A stretch of 64,000 nt of DNA from Caballeronia grimmiae (lineage in GTDB: Bacteria > Pseudomonadota > Gammaproteobacteria > Burkholderiales > Burkholderiaceae): assembly GCF_000698555.1 (NCBI RefSeq), contig NZ_JFHE01000005.1:124001-188000 (forward strand), in the 5' to 3' direction. The notes beneath the pieces are model-generated. The model saw only the letters and a program-made list of their open reading frames with translations. It searched no databases and was not told where the DNA came from. The translations under genes and the position numbers were made by a program. This document shows positions 27,922-37,448 of this stretch, in pieces; the stretch's first letter is position 1; each line of letters begins with the position of its first letter.

Positions 27922-28410
27922 ATGCTAGACAAGCTCGATAAGGAATTCGCGTTCGGCCGCGAAGCGCTCGATGTGCGCGCTTACCGGCAGGAACTGCTGT
28001 CGTCGAATATCGCGAACGCCGACACGCCCGGCTACAAGTCGCGCGACGTGGACTTCTCGACCGCGCTCGCCGGCGCGCTCAAGCAGGGCCGCGGCGCAGC
28101 GGGAGCGTCGAACGCATCGACGCTGAAGATGGCGCAGCCGGTATCCGTCAGCAGCGGCGCGTCGATGGCCGTGACCGCGAAGGGACACCTGTCCGGCACA
28201 TCGACGCTCACCGCATCGGGCGGTCCGAGCGACGACTATGGCCGCCTCGCGTATCGCGTGCCGAGCCAGCCATCGCTCGACGGCAACACCGTCGATCTCG
28301 ACGCCGAGCGCGTGCAGTTCGCGGACAACGCGCTGCACTTCGAAGCCGGCATGACGGTGCTCAGCTCGCAGATCAAGTCGATGCTGTCCGCGATCACGTC
28401 CAACAGTTAA
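27922..28410 (+). CDS. flgB: Flagellar proximal rod protein FlgB
   Basis: 162 residues from ATG 27922 ([20 protein letters not shown]), preceded by GGGG; a frame start at 27853 is not supported. The rod-family N-terminal motif [21 protein letters not shown] is plain, and the C-terminal helix is [20 protein letters not shown]. FlgB is a structural subunit of the proximal rod. First gene of the long plus-strand operon flgBCDEFGHIJ, which is divergent from flgA; the class II promoter should lie in 27670-27920, where I see no sigma-28 site. Confidence 0.96.
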   Translation: MLDKLDKEFAFGREALDVRAYRQELLSSNIANADTPGYKSRDVDFSTALAGALKQGRGAAGASNASTLKMAQPVSVSSGASMAVTAKGHLSGTSTLTASGGPSDDYGRLAYRVPSQPSLDGNTVDLDAERVQFADNALHFEAGMTVLSSQIKSMLSAITSNS

Positions 28411-28436
28411 GCGCAGTTAAGAAAGGTCAAGGAATC

Positions 28437-28862
28437 ATGCCTTCATTGATGAACATATTCAGCGTCGCCGGTTCGGCGATGTCGGCTCAGGCGCAGCGCC
28501 TGAACGTCACCGCGTCGAATCTCGCTAACGCGGACAGCACGACCGGGCCGGACGGCCAGCCGTACAAGGCGAAGCAGGTCGTGTTCGCCGTCGATCCGCT
28601 CGGCGGCGCGAAGAGCGGCTCCGGCCAGCAGGTCGGCGGCGTCCAGGTGACGGGCGTCATCGACGATCCGAGCCCCATGAAAACCAGCTACGACCCGAGC
28701 AATCCGGCGGCGAACGCGGACGGCTACGTGACGCTGCCGAACGTCGACCCCGTGCAGGAGATGGTCAACATGATTTCCGCGTCGCGTTCCTATCAGGCGA
28801 ACGTCGAAACGCTGAACACCGCCAAGCAATTGATGCTCAAGACACTGACCATCGGAACCTGA
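28437..28862 (+). CDS. flgC: Flagellar proximal rod protein FlgC
   Basis: 141 residues. The start [20 protein letters not shown] runs into the rod motif [20 protein letters not shown], and the C-terminal family motif [20 protein letters not shown] is present. FlgC stacks with FlgB and FlgF in the proximal rod, in the periplasm. It lies 26 bp after flgB, with AAGGTCAAGGA upstream of ATG 28437. Confidence 0.97.
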   Translation: MPSLMNIFSVAGSAMSAQAQRLNVTASNLANADSTTGPDGQPYKAKQVVFAVDPLGGAKSGSGQQVGGVQVTGVIDDPSPMKTSYDPSNPAANADGYVTLPNVDPVQEMVNMISASRSYQANVETLNTAKQLMLKTLTIGT

Positions 28863-28884
28863 ACCGGAACCTGAGGAATAACCC

Positions 28885-29601
28885 GTGACGACCAACACCA
28901 CGATCGGCAGCAACGGCACCCCCGTGTCGCAGACGCTGCTCGACACCATGAACGGCGCATCGAGCGCGTCCAGCTCGACGAGCAGCACGAGCGGCACGTC
29001 CGCCTCCGATCTGCAGAACACGTTTCTCACGCTGCTCGTGACGCAGTTGAAGAACCAGGACCCGACCAATCCCGCCGACAGCTCGCAGATGACTTCGCAG
29101 CTCGCGCAGATCAACACGGTGTCGGGCATCGGCCAGTTGAATACGTCGTTGAGTTCCCTCGCGACGCAACTGTCCGCCGGCCAGTCGACGCAGGCGGCGT
29201 TGCTGATCGGCTCCAACGTGCTCGCGCCGGGCAATGCGCTGACGGTATCGAGCGGGGCCTCGTCGAGCTTCGGCGTGCAACTCGCGAAAGATGTCAGCGA
29301 CCTGCAGATCGTCGTGAAGGACAAGTCGGGGAACATCGTCAACACGCTGGATCTCGGTGCGCAAGGCGCGGGCGTGGTTCCGGTGTCGGGCTGGACGCCG
29401 GTCGATTCGAAGGGCGCGAAGCTCGCCGACGGCAGCTACACGATCACCGCGCAAGGCACGATCAACGGCCAGCAGGCTACCGCGGCGACGCTCTCCGCTT
29501 CGCAAGTGCAGAGCGTCGTGCAGATGTCGGGCGGCGCGCCGGGCCTCAAGCTCGCGAACGGCTCGACGGTTGCGCTGACCAGCGTCGCTTCGATTCTTTG
29601 A
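28885..29601 (+). CDS. flgD: Hook-capping (scaffold) protein FlgD
   Basis: 238 residues, GTG start at 28885 with GAGGAA upstream. The N-terminal recruitment motif LQNTFLTLLVTQLKNQDPTN followed by QMTSQLAQINTVSGIGQLN is diagnostic, and the C-terminal half is the FlgD Ig/tudor-like domain (GWTPVDSKGAKLADGSYTIT). FlgD sits at the tip of the growing hook and assembles FlgE, then is released. Confidence 0.96.
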   Translation: MTTNTTIGSNGTPVSQTLLDTMNGASSASSSTSSTSGTSASDLQNTFLTLLVTQLKNQDPTNPADSSQMTSQLAQINTVSGIGQLNTSLSSLATQLSAGQSTQAALLIGSNVLAPGNALTVSSGASSSFGVQLAKDVSDLQIVVKDKSGNIVNTLDLGAQGAGVVPVSGWTPVDSKGAKLADGSYTITAQGTINGQQATAATLSASQVQSVVQMSGGAPGLKLANGSTVALTSVASIL

Positions 29602-29648
29602 TTCCAACTTCCTTTGCTGCCGGGATGCGCCCGGCTGAGAGATAAAAC

Positions 29649-30866
29649 ATGAGCTACCAACAAGCACTGAGCGGTCTGGGCGCCGCCTCGAGCGATCTCG
29701 ATGTGATCGGCAACAACATCGCGAACGCGAATACCGTCGGCTTCAAGCAGGGCTCCGCGCAGTTCGCCGACATGTACGCCAGTTCGATGGCCACGGCCGT
29801 GTCGAACCAGATCGGCATCGGCACGCGCCTCTCGGAAGTGCAGCAGCAGTTCTCGCAAGGCACGATCACGACGACCAACCAGGCGCTCGACGTCGCGATC
29901 AACGGCAACGGTTTCTATCAGCTGTCGAACAACGGCTCGGTCGTGTACTCGCGCAACGGCGTGTTCCATCTGGACAACAGCGGCAACATCGTCAATTCGG
30001 CGGGCCTGCAACTGATGGGCTACGCGGCCGATTCGGGCGGCGTCGTCAACAGCGCGAGCACGGTGCCGCTGACCGTGCCGACCGCGAATATCGCGCCGAC
30101 CGCGACCAAGACCATCACCGCTGCGTTCAACCTGAACTCGCAGGACGCCGTGAAGGCCGCCGCCGACTTCGATCCGGCCAACGGCAACACGTACAACGCA
30201 TCGACTTCGGTGGATGCGTACGACTCGCTCGGCGGCACGCAGAAGGTCTCCGTCTACTTCACGAAGACCGGCACGAACACGTGGGAAGCGTTCGCGGGCT
30301 ATGGCGATCCGGTCTCGCAGAAAACCGATCTCGGCGCGGTGAGCTTCGATGCGTCGGGCAACATGACCAGCGGCAAGAGCTTCACCTTCACGATTCCGAA
30401 CGGCGCCGATCCGACGCCCGGCGCGACGCAATCGTTGACGCTCAGCCTCGCCGGCACGACGCAATACGGCGCGAAGAGCGGCCTCACGAATCTGCATCAG
30501 GACGGCAACAGCACCGGCGAACTGACGGGCTTCACGGTCGGCACCGACGGCATGCTGACGGGTAACTACTCGAACGGCGAAACGAAGGCGCTCGGCCAGA
30601 TCGCGATTGCGAACTTCAACAACCAGAACGGCCTGCAGAACATGGGCGGCAACGTGTACGCGCAGACGGCGGCTTCGGGCGCGGCGCAAGTCTCGGTGCC
30701 GGGCTCAACGAACCACGGCACGCTGCAAGGCGGCGCGGTGGAAAACTCGAACGTCGATCTGACGAGCGAGCTGGTGAATCTGATCACCGCGCAGCGCAAC
30801 TATCAGGCGAACGCGCAGACGATCAAGACGCAACAGACCGTCGACCAGACGCTGATCAATCTGTAA
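29649..30866 (+). CDS. flgE: Flagellar hook protein FlgE
   Basis: 405 residues. N-terminal YQQALSGLGAASSDLDVIGN, NNIANANTVGFKQGSAQFAD; middle hook domains rich in Ser/Gly/Thr; C-terminal D0 helix motif LVNLITAQRNYQANAQTIKT. FlgE is the main hook subunit and is exported through the rod until FliK measures about 55 nm. AGAGATAAAACATG context at the start. Similar length to other beta-proteobacterial hooks. Confidence 0.97.
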   Translation: MSYQQALSGLGAASSDLDVIGNNIANANTVGFKQGSAQFADMYASSMATAVSNQIGIGTRLSEVQQQFSQGTITTTNQALDVAINGNGFYQLSNNGSVVYSRNGVFHLDNSGNIVNSAGLQLMGYAADSGGVVNSASTVPLTVPTANIAPTATKTITAAFNLNSQDAVKAAADFDPANGNTYNASTSVDAYDSLGGTQKVSVYFTKTGTNTWEAFAGYGDPVSQKTDLGAVSFDASGNMTSGKSFTFTIPNGADPTPGATQSLTLSLAGTTQYGAKSGLTNLHQDGNSTGELTGFTVGTDGMLTGNYSNGETKALGQIAIANFNNQNGLQNMGGNVYAQTAASGAAQVSVPGSTNHGTLQGGAVENSNVDLTSELVNLITAQRNYQANAQTIKTQQTVDQTLINL

Positions 30867-30904
30867 GCACCGTCCGCACGCACAGGAAGAGAAGGAAGCG
30901 ATTC

Positions 30905-31657
30905 ATGGACCGTCTGATCTATACCGCAATGACCGGCGCAAGCCAGTCGCTCGAGCAGCAAGCCGTCGTGGCGAACAACCTCGCGAACGCATCGACCACG
31001 GGTTTCAAGGCGCAGCTTGCGGCCTTCCGTCAGGTGCCGATGTCGTTCGAGAACCAGTCCGCCGATGGCACGACGCGCACCTTCGTGCTGTCGTCGACGC
31101 CGACGGCGGATTACTCCGCCGGCCCCATCCAGCAGACCGGCAATCCGCTCGACGTCGCCGTGCAGGGGCCGGGCTGGCTGTCCGTGCAAACGGCGGACGG
31201 CGGCGAGGCGTACACGCGCGCCGGCAATCTGCACGTGGATCAGAACGGCCAGCTCGTGACGGCGAACAACCTGCCGGTGCTCGGCAACGGCGGTCCGCTG
31301 TCGGTGCCGCCGGGCGCTGAAGTCACCATCGGCAAGGACGGCACGATTTCCGCGCTGATTCCGGGCGATCCGCCGACCGCGATCGCGACCGTCGATCAGT
31401 TGAAGCTCGTCAATCCCGATGCGGCGACGCTCACACGCGGCGACGACGGCCTCTATCGCACGGCAAGCGGCGACCCCGCCGAGGCGGACCCGAACGTCGT
31501 CGTGGTCGGCGGCGCGCTGGAAGGCAGCAACGTGAACCCGGTCTCCGCGATGGTCTCGATGATCACCAACGCGCGCCAGTTCCAGATGCAAACGAAGCTG
31601 ATGGAATCGGCGGACCAGAACGAACAGTCGGCTAACAAGCTGCTCAACTTCTCCTAA
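30905..31657 (+). CDS. flgF: Flagellar proximal rod protein FlgF
   Basis: 250 residues. [20 protein letters not shown] then [20 protein letters not shown], the rod/hook family motif, and a C-terminal [20 protein letters not shown] helix. FlgF joins FlgB and FlgC in the proximal rod. It is 38 bp after flgE; GGAAG is upstream of ATG 30905. Confidence 0.97.
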   Translation: MDRLIYTAMTGASQSLEQQAVVANNLANASTTGFKAQLAAFRQVPMSFENQSADGTTRTFVLSSTPTADYSAGPIQQTGNPLDVAVQGPGWLSVQTADGGEAYTRAGNLHVDQNGQLVTANNLPVLGNGGPLSVPPGAEVTIGKDGTISALIPGDPPTAIATVDQLKLVNPDAATLTRGDDGLYRTASGDPAEADPNVVVVGGALEGSNVNPVSAMVSMITNARQFQMQTKLMESADQNEQSANKLLNFS

Positions 31658-31684
31658 GCGGCAAAGTAAATCCAGGAATCGAAC

Positions 31685-32473
31685 ATGAATCGCTCTCTCT
31701 ATATCGCCGCGACCGGCATGAATGCGCAACAAGCGCAAATGGATGTGATCTCGAACAACCTCGCGAACGTGGCCACCAACGGCTTCAAGGGTTCGCGCGC
31801 CGTGTTCGAAGACCTGCTGTATCAGACGACCCGTCAGCCGGGCGCGAATTCGACGCAGCAAACCGAACTCGCATCGGGCATTCAGCTCGGCACCGGCGTG
31901 CAGCAAGTCGCAACCGAGCGTCTCTATACGCAGGGCAATCTGCAACAGACGGGCAACTCGAAGGACGTCGCCATCAACGGCCAGGGCTTCTTTCAGGTGA
32001 CGATGCCCGACGGCACCACGTCCTATACGCGCGACGGCTCGTTCCAGACGAACGCGCAAGGCCAGCTCGTGACGTCGAGCGGCTATCAGCTGAACCCGGC
32101 GATCACGATTCCGCAGAACGCGACGTCGATCACCATCGGCTCGGACGGCACGGTGTCGATCACCCAGCCGGGCACGACCGCCGCGACGAACGTCGGCGCG
32201 ATCCAGCTTGCCACGTTCATCAACCCGGCCGGTCTCGAAGCGCGCGGCGAAAACCTGTTCTCGGAAACGGGCAGCTCGGGCGCGCCGAACGTGTCGCAGC
32301 CGGGCTTGAACGGCGCGGGCTCGCTGCAACAAGGCTATGTGGAAGCGTCGAACGTGAACGTCGTGCAGGAACTGGTCAACATGATCCAGACGCAACGCGC
32401 GTACGAAATCAACAGCAAGGCCGTGACGACGTCCGACCAAATGCTGCAGACGCTCTCGCAAATGCAGGTTTAA
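31685..32473 (+). CDS. flgG: Flagellar distal rod protein FlgG
   Basis: 262 residues. [20 protein letters not shown] and [20 protein letters not shown], followed by [13 protein letters not shown], the FlgG-specific insert that keeps the distal rod rigid. C-terminal [20 protein letters not shown]. FlgG makes the distal rod that passes through the P and L rings. It follows flgF after 27 bp. Confidence 0.98.
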   Translation: MNRSLYIAATGMNAQQAQMDVISNNLANVATNGFKGSRAVFEDLLYQTTRQPGANSTQQTELASGIQLGTGVQQVATERLYTQGNLQQTGNSKDVAINGQGFFQVTMPDGTTSYTRDGSFQTNAQGQLVTSSGYQLNPAITIPQNATSITIGSDGTVSITQPGTTAATNVGAIQLATFINPAGLEARGENLFSETGSSGAPNVSQPGLNGAGSLQQGYVEASNVNVVQELVNMIQTQRAYEINSKAVTTSDQMLQTLSQMQV

Positions 32474-32548
32474 CCCTCTATTCGACGGATGGGATTTACG
32501 AAGATGGCGTCACACTGACACATCTTTCGCTTCAACCGAGTTATCAAG

Positions 32549-33232
32549 ATGTCGCCTACTCCAATCCTCGCGCGTGCTTCGATCGCGGTGCTCATTGCGG
32601 CGCTTGCGTCGTGCGGCCTCGTGCCGAAAGAGCCGATCATCCAGCAACCGATGACCGCTCGTCCGCCGCAGCCTCCGGGCGGCACGCGCTCGCCCGGCGC
32701 GATCTACAACGCGGGCTACGCGGGCCGGCCGCTTTTCGAAGACCAGCGGCCGCGCAATGTCGGCGACATCCTGACGATCGTGATCTCGGAGAACGTGAAC
32801 GCGACGAAGTCGTCGGCGGCGAACACCAACCGTGGCGGCTCCGGCTCCTTCGCGCTGCCGACGACGCCCGGCATCTTCGGCGGTCTCTTCAACAATACGA
32901 CCTTGTCTGCCACCGGCGCGAACAAGTTCACCGCAGCGGGCGGCGCGAGCGCGGCCAACACGTTCAACGGCACGCTGACCGTCACCGTGACCGAAGTGCT
33001 GCCGAACGGAAACCTGATGGTGAGCGGCGAAAAGCAGATGCTCATCAATCAGGGCAACGAATTCGTGCGCTTCTCGGGCGTCGTCAATCCGACGACGATC
33101 TCGGGCAGCAACACCGTCTACTCCACGCAAATCGCCGACGCGAAAATCGAATACTCGGCGAAGGGCTATATCGACGAAGCGCAGAACATGAGCTGGCTGC
33201 AGCGCTTCTTCCTCAACGTCGCGCCGTTCTGA
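32549..33232 (+). CDS. flgH: Flagellar L-ring lipoprotein FlgH
   Basis: 227 residues. Lipoprotein signal: hydrophobic [14 protein letters not shown] with the lipobox cysteine at ASC. Conserved text includes [34 protein letters not shown] and [20 protein letters not shown]. FlgH forms the outer-membrane L ring. Only two bases separate its stop from the flgI ATG. Confidence 0.97.
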   Translation: MSPTPILARASIAVLIAALASCGLVPKEPIIQQPMTARPPQPPGGTRSPGAIYNAGYAGRPLFEDQRPRNVGDILTIVISENVNATKSSAANTNRGGSGSFALPTTPGIFGGLFNNTTLSATGANKFTAAGGASAANTFNGTLTVTVTEVLPNGNLMVSGEKQMLINQGNEFVRFSGVVNPTTISGSNTVYSTQIADAKIEYSAKGYIDEAQNMSWLQRFFLNVAPF

Positions 33233-33234
33233 TC

Positions 33235-34362
33235 ATGACTCCGCTTCTTCGTTTTCTTTCGTTCTCGCTCGCGGCCGCGCTGGTGGCCATTGGCTCGGCG
33301 CAGCACGCGCACGCCGAGCGCCTCAAGGATCTCGTCTCGTTCCAGGGCGTGCGTGACAACCCGCTGATCGGCTACGGCCTCGTCGTCGGTCTCGACGGCA
33401 CCGGCGACCAGACCATGCAGACGCCGTTCACGACGCAGAGTTTGACCAACATGCTGGGCAATCTCGGCATCACCGTGAATCCGGCGACGACGCAGAACAT
33501 GCAGTTGAAGAACGTCGCCGCCGTGATGGTGACGGCGACGCTGCCGCCGTTCTCGCGTCCCGGCGAAGCGATCGACGTGACGGTGTCATCGCTCGGCAAT
33601 GCGAAGAGCCTGCGCGGCGGCACGCTGCTGATGGCGCCGCTGAAGGGCGCGGACGGCCAGGTTTATGCGATGGCGCAGGGCAATCTCGTCGTCGGCGGCG
33701 CGGGCGCGAGCGCGAATGGCAGCAAGGTGCAGGTCAACCAGCTTGCGGTGGGCCGCATTTCGGGCGGCGCGATCGTCGAGCGCGCGGTGCCGACGGCGCT
33801 TCAGCAGCAGGGCGGCGTGATGCAGATGGAACTGCGCGAGATGGACTTCGACACGACGCAGCGCGTCGTCGCGGCGGTCAACAACCAGTTCGGCACGGGC
33901 ACGGCGCTCGCGCTCGATGGCCGCACGATCCAGCTTCGCGCGCCGGCGGACGCCGCCGAACAGGTGTCGTTCATGGCGCAACTGCAGAACATCGACGTGC
34001 GTCCGGCGCAGGCCGCCGCCAAGGTGATTCTCAACGCGCGCACCGGCTCCATCGTGATGAATCAGATGGTGACGCTGCAGAACTGCGCGGTTGCGCACGG
34101 CAACCTGTCGGTGGTCATCAATACGCAGACGGCGGTGAGTCAGCCGAACGCGCTGTCGAATGGGCAGACGGTGGCGGCGAAGCAATCGCAGATTCAGCTC
34201 AAGCAGGATAGCGGCGCGCTCAAGGTGCTGGCGGCGGGCGCCAATCTCGCGGATGTCGTGAAGGGGCTGAACGCACTCGGCGCGACGCCCGCAGACCTGA
34301 TCTCGATCCTTCAGTCGATGAAGGCGGCGGGCGCGTTGCGCGCCGACCTCGAGATCATCTAA
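33235..34362 (+). CDS. flgI: Flagellar P-ring protein FlgI
   Basis: 375 residues from ATG 33235 ([20 protein letters not shown]), with a cleavable signal ending AHAERLKD. Family blocks are [40 protein letters not shown], and [20 protein letters not shown]. FlgI forms the periplasmic P ring and is chaperoned by FlgA. The gene starts two bases after the flgH stop, with an upstream in-frame extension on the same strand that was rejected because it overlaps flgH. Confidence 0.97.
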   Translation: MTPLLRFLSFSLAAALVAIGSAQHAHAERLKDLVSFQGVRDNPLIGYGLVVGLDGTGDQTMQTPFTTQSLTNMLGNLGITVNPATTQNMQLKNVAAVMVTATLPPFSRPGEAIDVTVSSLGNAKSLRGGTLLMAPLKGADGQVYAMAQGNLVVGGAGASANGSKVQVNQLAVGRISGGAIVERAVPTALQQQGGVMQMELREMDFDTTQRVVAAVNNQFGTGTALALDGRTIQLRAPADAAEQVSFMAQLQNIDVRPAQAAAKVILNARTGSIVMNQMVTLQNCAVAHGNLSVVINTQTAVSQPNALSNGQTVAAKQSQIQLKQDSGALKVLAAGANLADVVKGLNALGATPADLISILQSMKAAGALRADLEII

Positions 34363-34374
34363 GGAGGACGGCAC

Positions 34375-35418
34375 ATGAACTCGAATACGAGCGGTATCGC
34401 CAGCACGGCGCTGGCATCGACCGATACGAGCGGATTGTCGAACCTGTCGAACCGTTTCGCGCTCGACACGCAGGGCTTCGACGCGCTGCGGGCGCAGGCA
34501 AATGCGGATCCGCAGAAAGGACTGAAGGCGGCCGCGCAGCAATTCGACGCCGTCTTCACGCAGATGATGCTGAAGAGCATGCGCGACGCGACGCCATCGG
34601 ACAGCCCGTTCGAATCGAACGATTCGAAGTCGTTCACCGCGATGCTGGATCAGCAGTTGTCGCAGCAGATGTCTTCGAAGGGCATCGGCGTGGCGGACAT
34701 GATGCTCAAGCAGCTCATGCGCAACGCGGGCGGCAAGGCGGATGCGGGCGGCATGGGCAGCGCCGGCGCGATGAATGCGATGAACGCTTTATCGGGCGGC
34801 GGCGGCGGCGACATCGAAGCGAATGCGGGCAACATCGCCGCGATGAATGCGATGGCGAAGGCTTATGCGGCGGCGCAGGCGAACAAGAACGGCGCATCGC
34901 TCGGCGATGGACGCGGCTACACGGCGGCGAGTGCGCTGGAGCCGCCGGTGCGCGGCAACGGTTCGGACAAGGTGAACGCGTTCGTCGAGCGGCTGGCTGC
35001 ACCGGCGCAGGCGGCGAGCGCGGCGACGGGCATTCCGGCGCGGTTCATCATCGGGCAGGCGGCGCTGGAGTCCGGCTGGGGCAAGCGCGAGATCAGGCAG
35101 GCGAATGGCGCGACGAGCCACAATATTTTCGGCATCAAGGCGACGAGCAGCTGGACGGGCAAGACCGTCAGTGCGGTGACGACGGAATACGTCAACGGCC
35201 AGCCGAAGAAGGTCGTGGAGCGGTTCCGCGCGTATGACTCGTATGAAGAAGCGTTGACCGATTACGCGAGCTTCATCAAGAACAATCCGCGTTATGCGCC
35301 GGTGGTGGAAGCGTCGCGCGACGTGGCGGGCTTTGCGCATGGCATGCAGAAGGCGGGCTATGCGACGGACCCGCAGTACGCGAAGAAGCTGATTTCGATC
35401 ATGAAGCAGATCGTTTGA
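34375..35418 (+). CDS. flgJ: Bifunctional rod cap and peptidoglycan hydrolase FlgJ
   Basis: 347 residues. The N-terminal rod-cap part holds GLKAAAQQFDAVFTQMMLKS and LDQQLSQQM; a low-complexity Ala/Met/Gly linker (about 115-180) follows; the C-terminal glucosaminidase domain has GQAALESGWGKREIRQANGA with its catalytic Glu, and NIFGIKA, VVERFRAYDSYEEALTDYAS. FlgJ caps the growing rod and opens the cell wall for it. AAGGAGG is upstream of ATG 34375. Last gene of the flgBCDEFGHIJ operon. Confidence 0.97.
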   Translation: MNSNTSGIASTALASTDTSGLSNLSNRFALDTQGFDALRAQANADPQKGLKAAAQQFDAVFTQMMLKSMRDATPSDSPFESNDSKSFTAMLDQQLSQQMSSKGIGVADMMLKQLMRNAGGKADAGGMGSAGAMNAMNALSGGGGGDIEANAGNIAAMNAMAKAYAAAQANKNGASLGDGRGYTAASALEPPVRGNGSDKVNAFVERLAAPAQAASAATGIPARFIIGQAALESGWGKREIRQANGATSHNIFGIKATSSWTGKTVSAVTTEYVNGQPKKVVERFRAYDSYEEALTDYASFIKNNPRYAPVVEASRDVAGFAHGMQKAGYATDPQYAKKLISIMKQIV

Positions 35419-35491
35419 CGGCGCCCTGGATGGTGCAAACGTTTTACGTCTGAACGCACGCCTCCCCACACAAGATTTACGTGACGGCCCC

Positions 35492-35518
35492 TAAACTTTT
35501 CGTGAGGCATGCCGCTAA
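35492..35518 (+). promoter_or_regulatory. FliA (sigma-28) promoter of ycgR
   Basis: TAAACTTT (35492-35499) and GCCGCTAA (35511-35518) with an 11-nt spacer; each box differs from consensus TAAAGTTT / GCCGATAA by one base. It lies 78 bp before the ycgR ATG, which separates ycgR from the flgJ operon. Confidence 0.85.
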
Positions 35519-35596
35519 CTCGTGGACGACAAGTACCGTAGCGAGGCGGGCGGCTCGCCGCGTGGCGTCGAGAGGCGGGCGATGCGGGGAGAAAAC

Positions 35597-36367
35597 ATGA
35601 ACACGGCCAGCACCATGAACACCAATCACAAGCATGACTTTGCCGATGACGACTGCGACCACGAAGTGGATTTCGGGCGTCGGAATCCGCTGGAGATCGG
35701 CGTATCGCTGCGCAATCTGGCGAATCGCGGCGACTTTCTGACGGCGCAATATGGCGACGCGCAGATCGTCACGCGCCTGCTGGATGTCGATGTGACGTCA
35801 CATCGATTCACTTTCGACTGGGGCGGCGTGGCGGAGCAGAATCGCGATCTGCTGCGTGCGCAGAAGCTGATTTTCCATGCTGCGCCTGAGGGCGTGCGGG
35901 TCGAATTCACGACGGCGACGCCGCGCGAGACGGTGTTCGATGGCCGGCCTGCGTTCGAGGCGGAGTTTCCGCCGGTGCTGTACTACATGCAGCGTCGCGA
36001 GTATTTCCGTGTGGAAGCGCCGGTGCTCGATCCGTATATTTGCAGCGGAACGCTGCCGGATGGGGATCGGTTTCGCTTCGAAGTGCATGATTTGTCGCTG
36101 GGCGGCGTTGCGTTGCGCACGTCGGATGAGCGGGTTGCGGATATGGAGATGGGCGTCGTGATTCAGGATGCTGAATTGCACTTCACCGCCACGGGGAAGG
36201 TGACGCTCGATATCATGCTCGTATCGCATCGGGAGTCGCTGACGCCCAAGGGCGATCGGCGGTTCACGCTCGGGTTCAAGTTCATTTCGATGCCGGGGTC
36301 GGCGGAGAATACGCTTCAGCGGCTTATTACGCAGTTGGAGATGAAGCGGCGGGCGCTCGCTAAGTGA
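35597..36367 (+). CDS. ycgR: Flagellar brake protein YcgR (PilZ domain)
   Basis: 256 residues from ATG 35597 (MNTASTMNTNHKHDF), chosen over ATG 35522 because GGGGAG precedes it and the sigma-28 promoter lies between. The N-terminal YcgR domain (RNPLEIGVSLRNLANRGDFL) is followed by a PilZ domain with the cyclic-di-GMP motif RREYFRVE and DLSLGGVALR, the RxxxR ... DxSxxG pair. When c-di-GMP is bound, YcgR contacts the rotor/stator and slows swimming. Element A starts 77 bp after its stop. Confidence 0.93.
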   Translation: MNTASTMNTNHKHDFADDDCDHEVDFGRRNPLEIGVSLRNLANRGDFLTAQYGDAQIVTRLLDVDVTSHRFTFDWGGVAEQNRDLLRAQKLIFHAAPEGVRVEFTTATPRETVFDGRPAFEAEFPPVLYYMQRREYFRVEAPVLDPYICSGTLPDGDRFRFEVHDLSLGGVALRTSDERVADMEMGVVIQDAELHFTATGKVTLDIMLVSHRESLTPKGDRRFTLGFKFISMPGSAENTLQRLITQLEMKRRALAK

Positions 36368-36443
36368 GGGCGGTTGTTCTTGGCAACCGCCGGTTGGGCC
36401 GCTTTCGTTTTTTGCGCAGCGGCGCGGGGTGTTCTTTTCTCGT

Positions 36444-36703
36444 TGAGCTTGTATTCGTGTCGGTGTATTAGCTCGCCCCTCCCCGGGGCGGGGGTCACTT
36501 TCTTGGCTGTCGACCAGAGTTGGCGCTTTAGCGCCTTACTCTGGTCCCATGCAAAGAAAGTAACCAAAGAAAGCAGCTTTTTCGGGCCCGAAGCAGAGTA
36601 CATGTGCTCACTTCGTAGAACAGCAGTGGCACTCAGCTTGAAAGAGCCTTGAATCACCTTCCGCGCCCACTGACAACTAACGTCCTCCGAGCCCCTTGGC
36701 TCG
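36444..36703. repeat. Element A, left arm
   Basis: Runs from GTTGAGCTTGTATTCGTG-like text to the end at CCTTGGCTCG. It contains the GC palindrome CCCCTCCCCGGGGCGGGG, the hairpin module CCAGAGT-T-GGCGC-TTTA-GCGCC-TT-ACTCTGG at 36514-36544, the AAAGAAAGTAACCAAAGAAAG block, and CTTGAAAGAGCCTTGAATCA. Confidence 0.88.
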
Positions 36704-36993
36704 TCAAAACCAACTGAGAGCTAGGCGCCACCTACAACTCAAGAGCTGACGGATTTACTCGAAGCTGCTTACTGAGGCTGCCGCTCGAACTCCCCGCTTC
36801 GTTGCTATTGCACCGCTTCTGGCGCGCGACGCTCATGATGAGCCACTACAACGCGAGCGACGGTCAACCGTGCAAGGCTATCCCGCCTTTGAGACGCTGC
36901 TGCGTGATCTTGCGCTGTACACGTGCCTGTTTTTTCTTCAGATGTCCGATCAGCGTTAATTGTGCGTAGCGCGTGATGCCCCATTGGTGTTAA

Positions 36994-37259
36994 CGAGCCA
37001 AGGGGCTCGGAGGACGTTAGTAGTCAGCGGGCGCGGAAGGTGATTCAAGGCTCTTTCAAGCTGAGTGCCACCGATGTTCTACGAAGTGACCACACAACTT
37101 AGTGCTTCGTGCGGTTCAGAAAGAAGCTGCTTTCTTTGGTTACTTTCTTTGCATGGGACCAGAGTAAGGCGCTAAAGCGCCAACTCTGGTGGACAGCAAA
37201 GAAGGTGACCCCCGCCCCGGGGAGGGGCGAGCCAATAGACCGACACGAATACAAGCTCA
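36994..37259. repeat. Element A, right arm (inverted)
   Basis: Reverse complement of the left arm, from CGAGCCAAGGGGCTCGGAGG to CGACACGAATACAAGCTC. It retains the hairpin module at 37159-37189. Next to flgK, whose promoter follows. Confidence 0.88.
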
Positions 37260-37343
37260 CCGAAAAAGAGCCCAAAACAACCGCCATTTCGGCAGATAAA
37301 AACAAAAACACAAACCCGATAATCAACAAAGCCAAGTTCCGGC

Positions 37344-37371
37344 TAAAGGAACGCAAACCATCCGCCGATAT
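37344..37371 (+). promoter_or_regulatory. FliA (sigma-28) promoter of flgK
   Basis: TAAAGGAA (37344-37351) and GCCGATAT (37364-37371), with a 12-nt spacer. The -35 box matches TAAAG and the -10 box matches seven of eight. It lies 78 bp before the flgK ATG at 37449, between element A and the gene. Confidence 0.8.
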
Positions 37372-37448
37372 AAGGCACAACGGCAAGAGCGCGAGCGCAG
37401 CAGCAGCAGGCACGCCCCCGCGGGCAGCGAAAAAAGGAACCCCCGTCA

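Larger units (their letters stand above)
36444..37259. repeat. Arm-core-arm inverted-repeat element A
   Basis: 816 bp: left arm 36444-36703, core 36704-36993, right arm 36994-37259 in inverted orientation. The arms are nearly identical to those of elements B and C. The core is homologous to theirs but reversed (CTAGGCGCCA at 36721 matches the complement of TGGCGCCTAG at 41208-41217; CCCGCC near 36882-36887 matches the complement of GGCGGG near 41048). No transposase or other credible gene is present. Element A fills the gap between ycgR and flgK; the flgK promoter begins 85 bp beyond its right end. Confidence 0.9.
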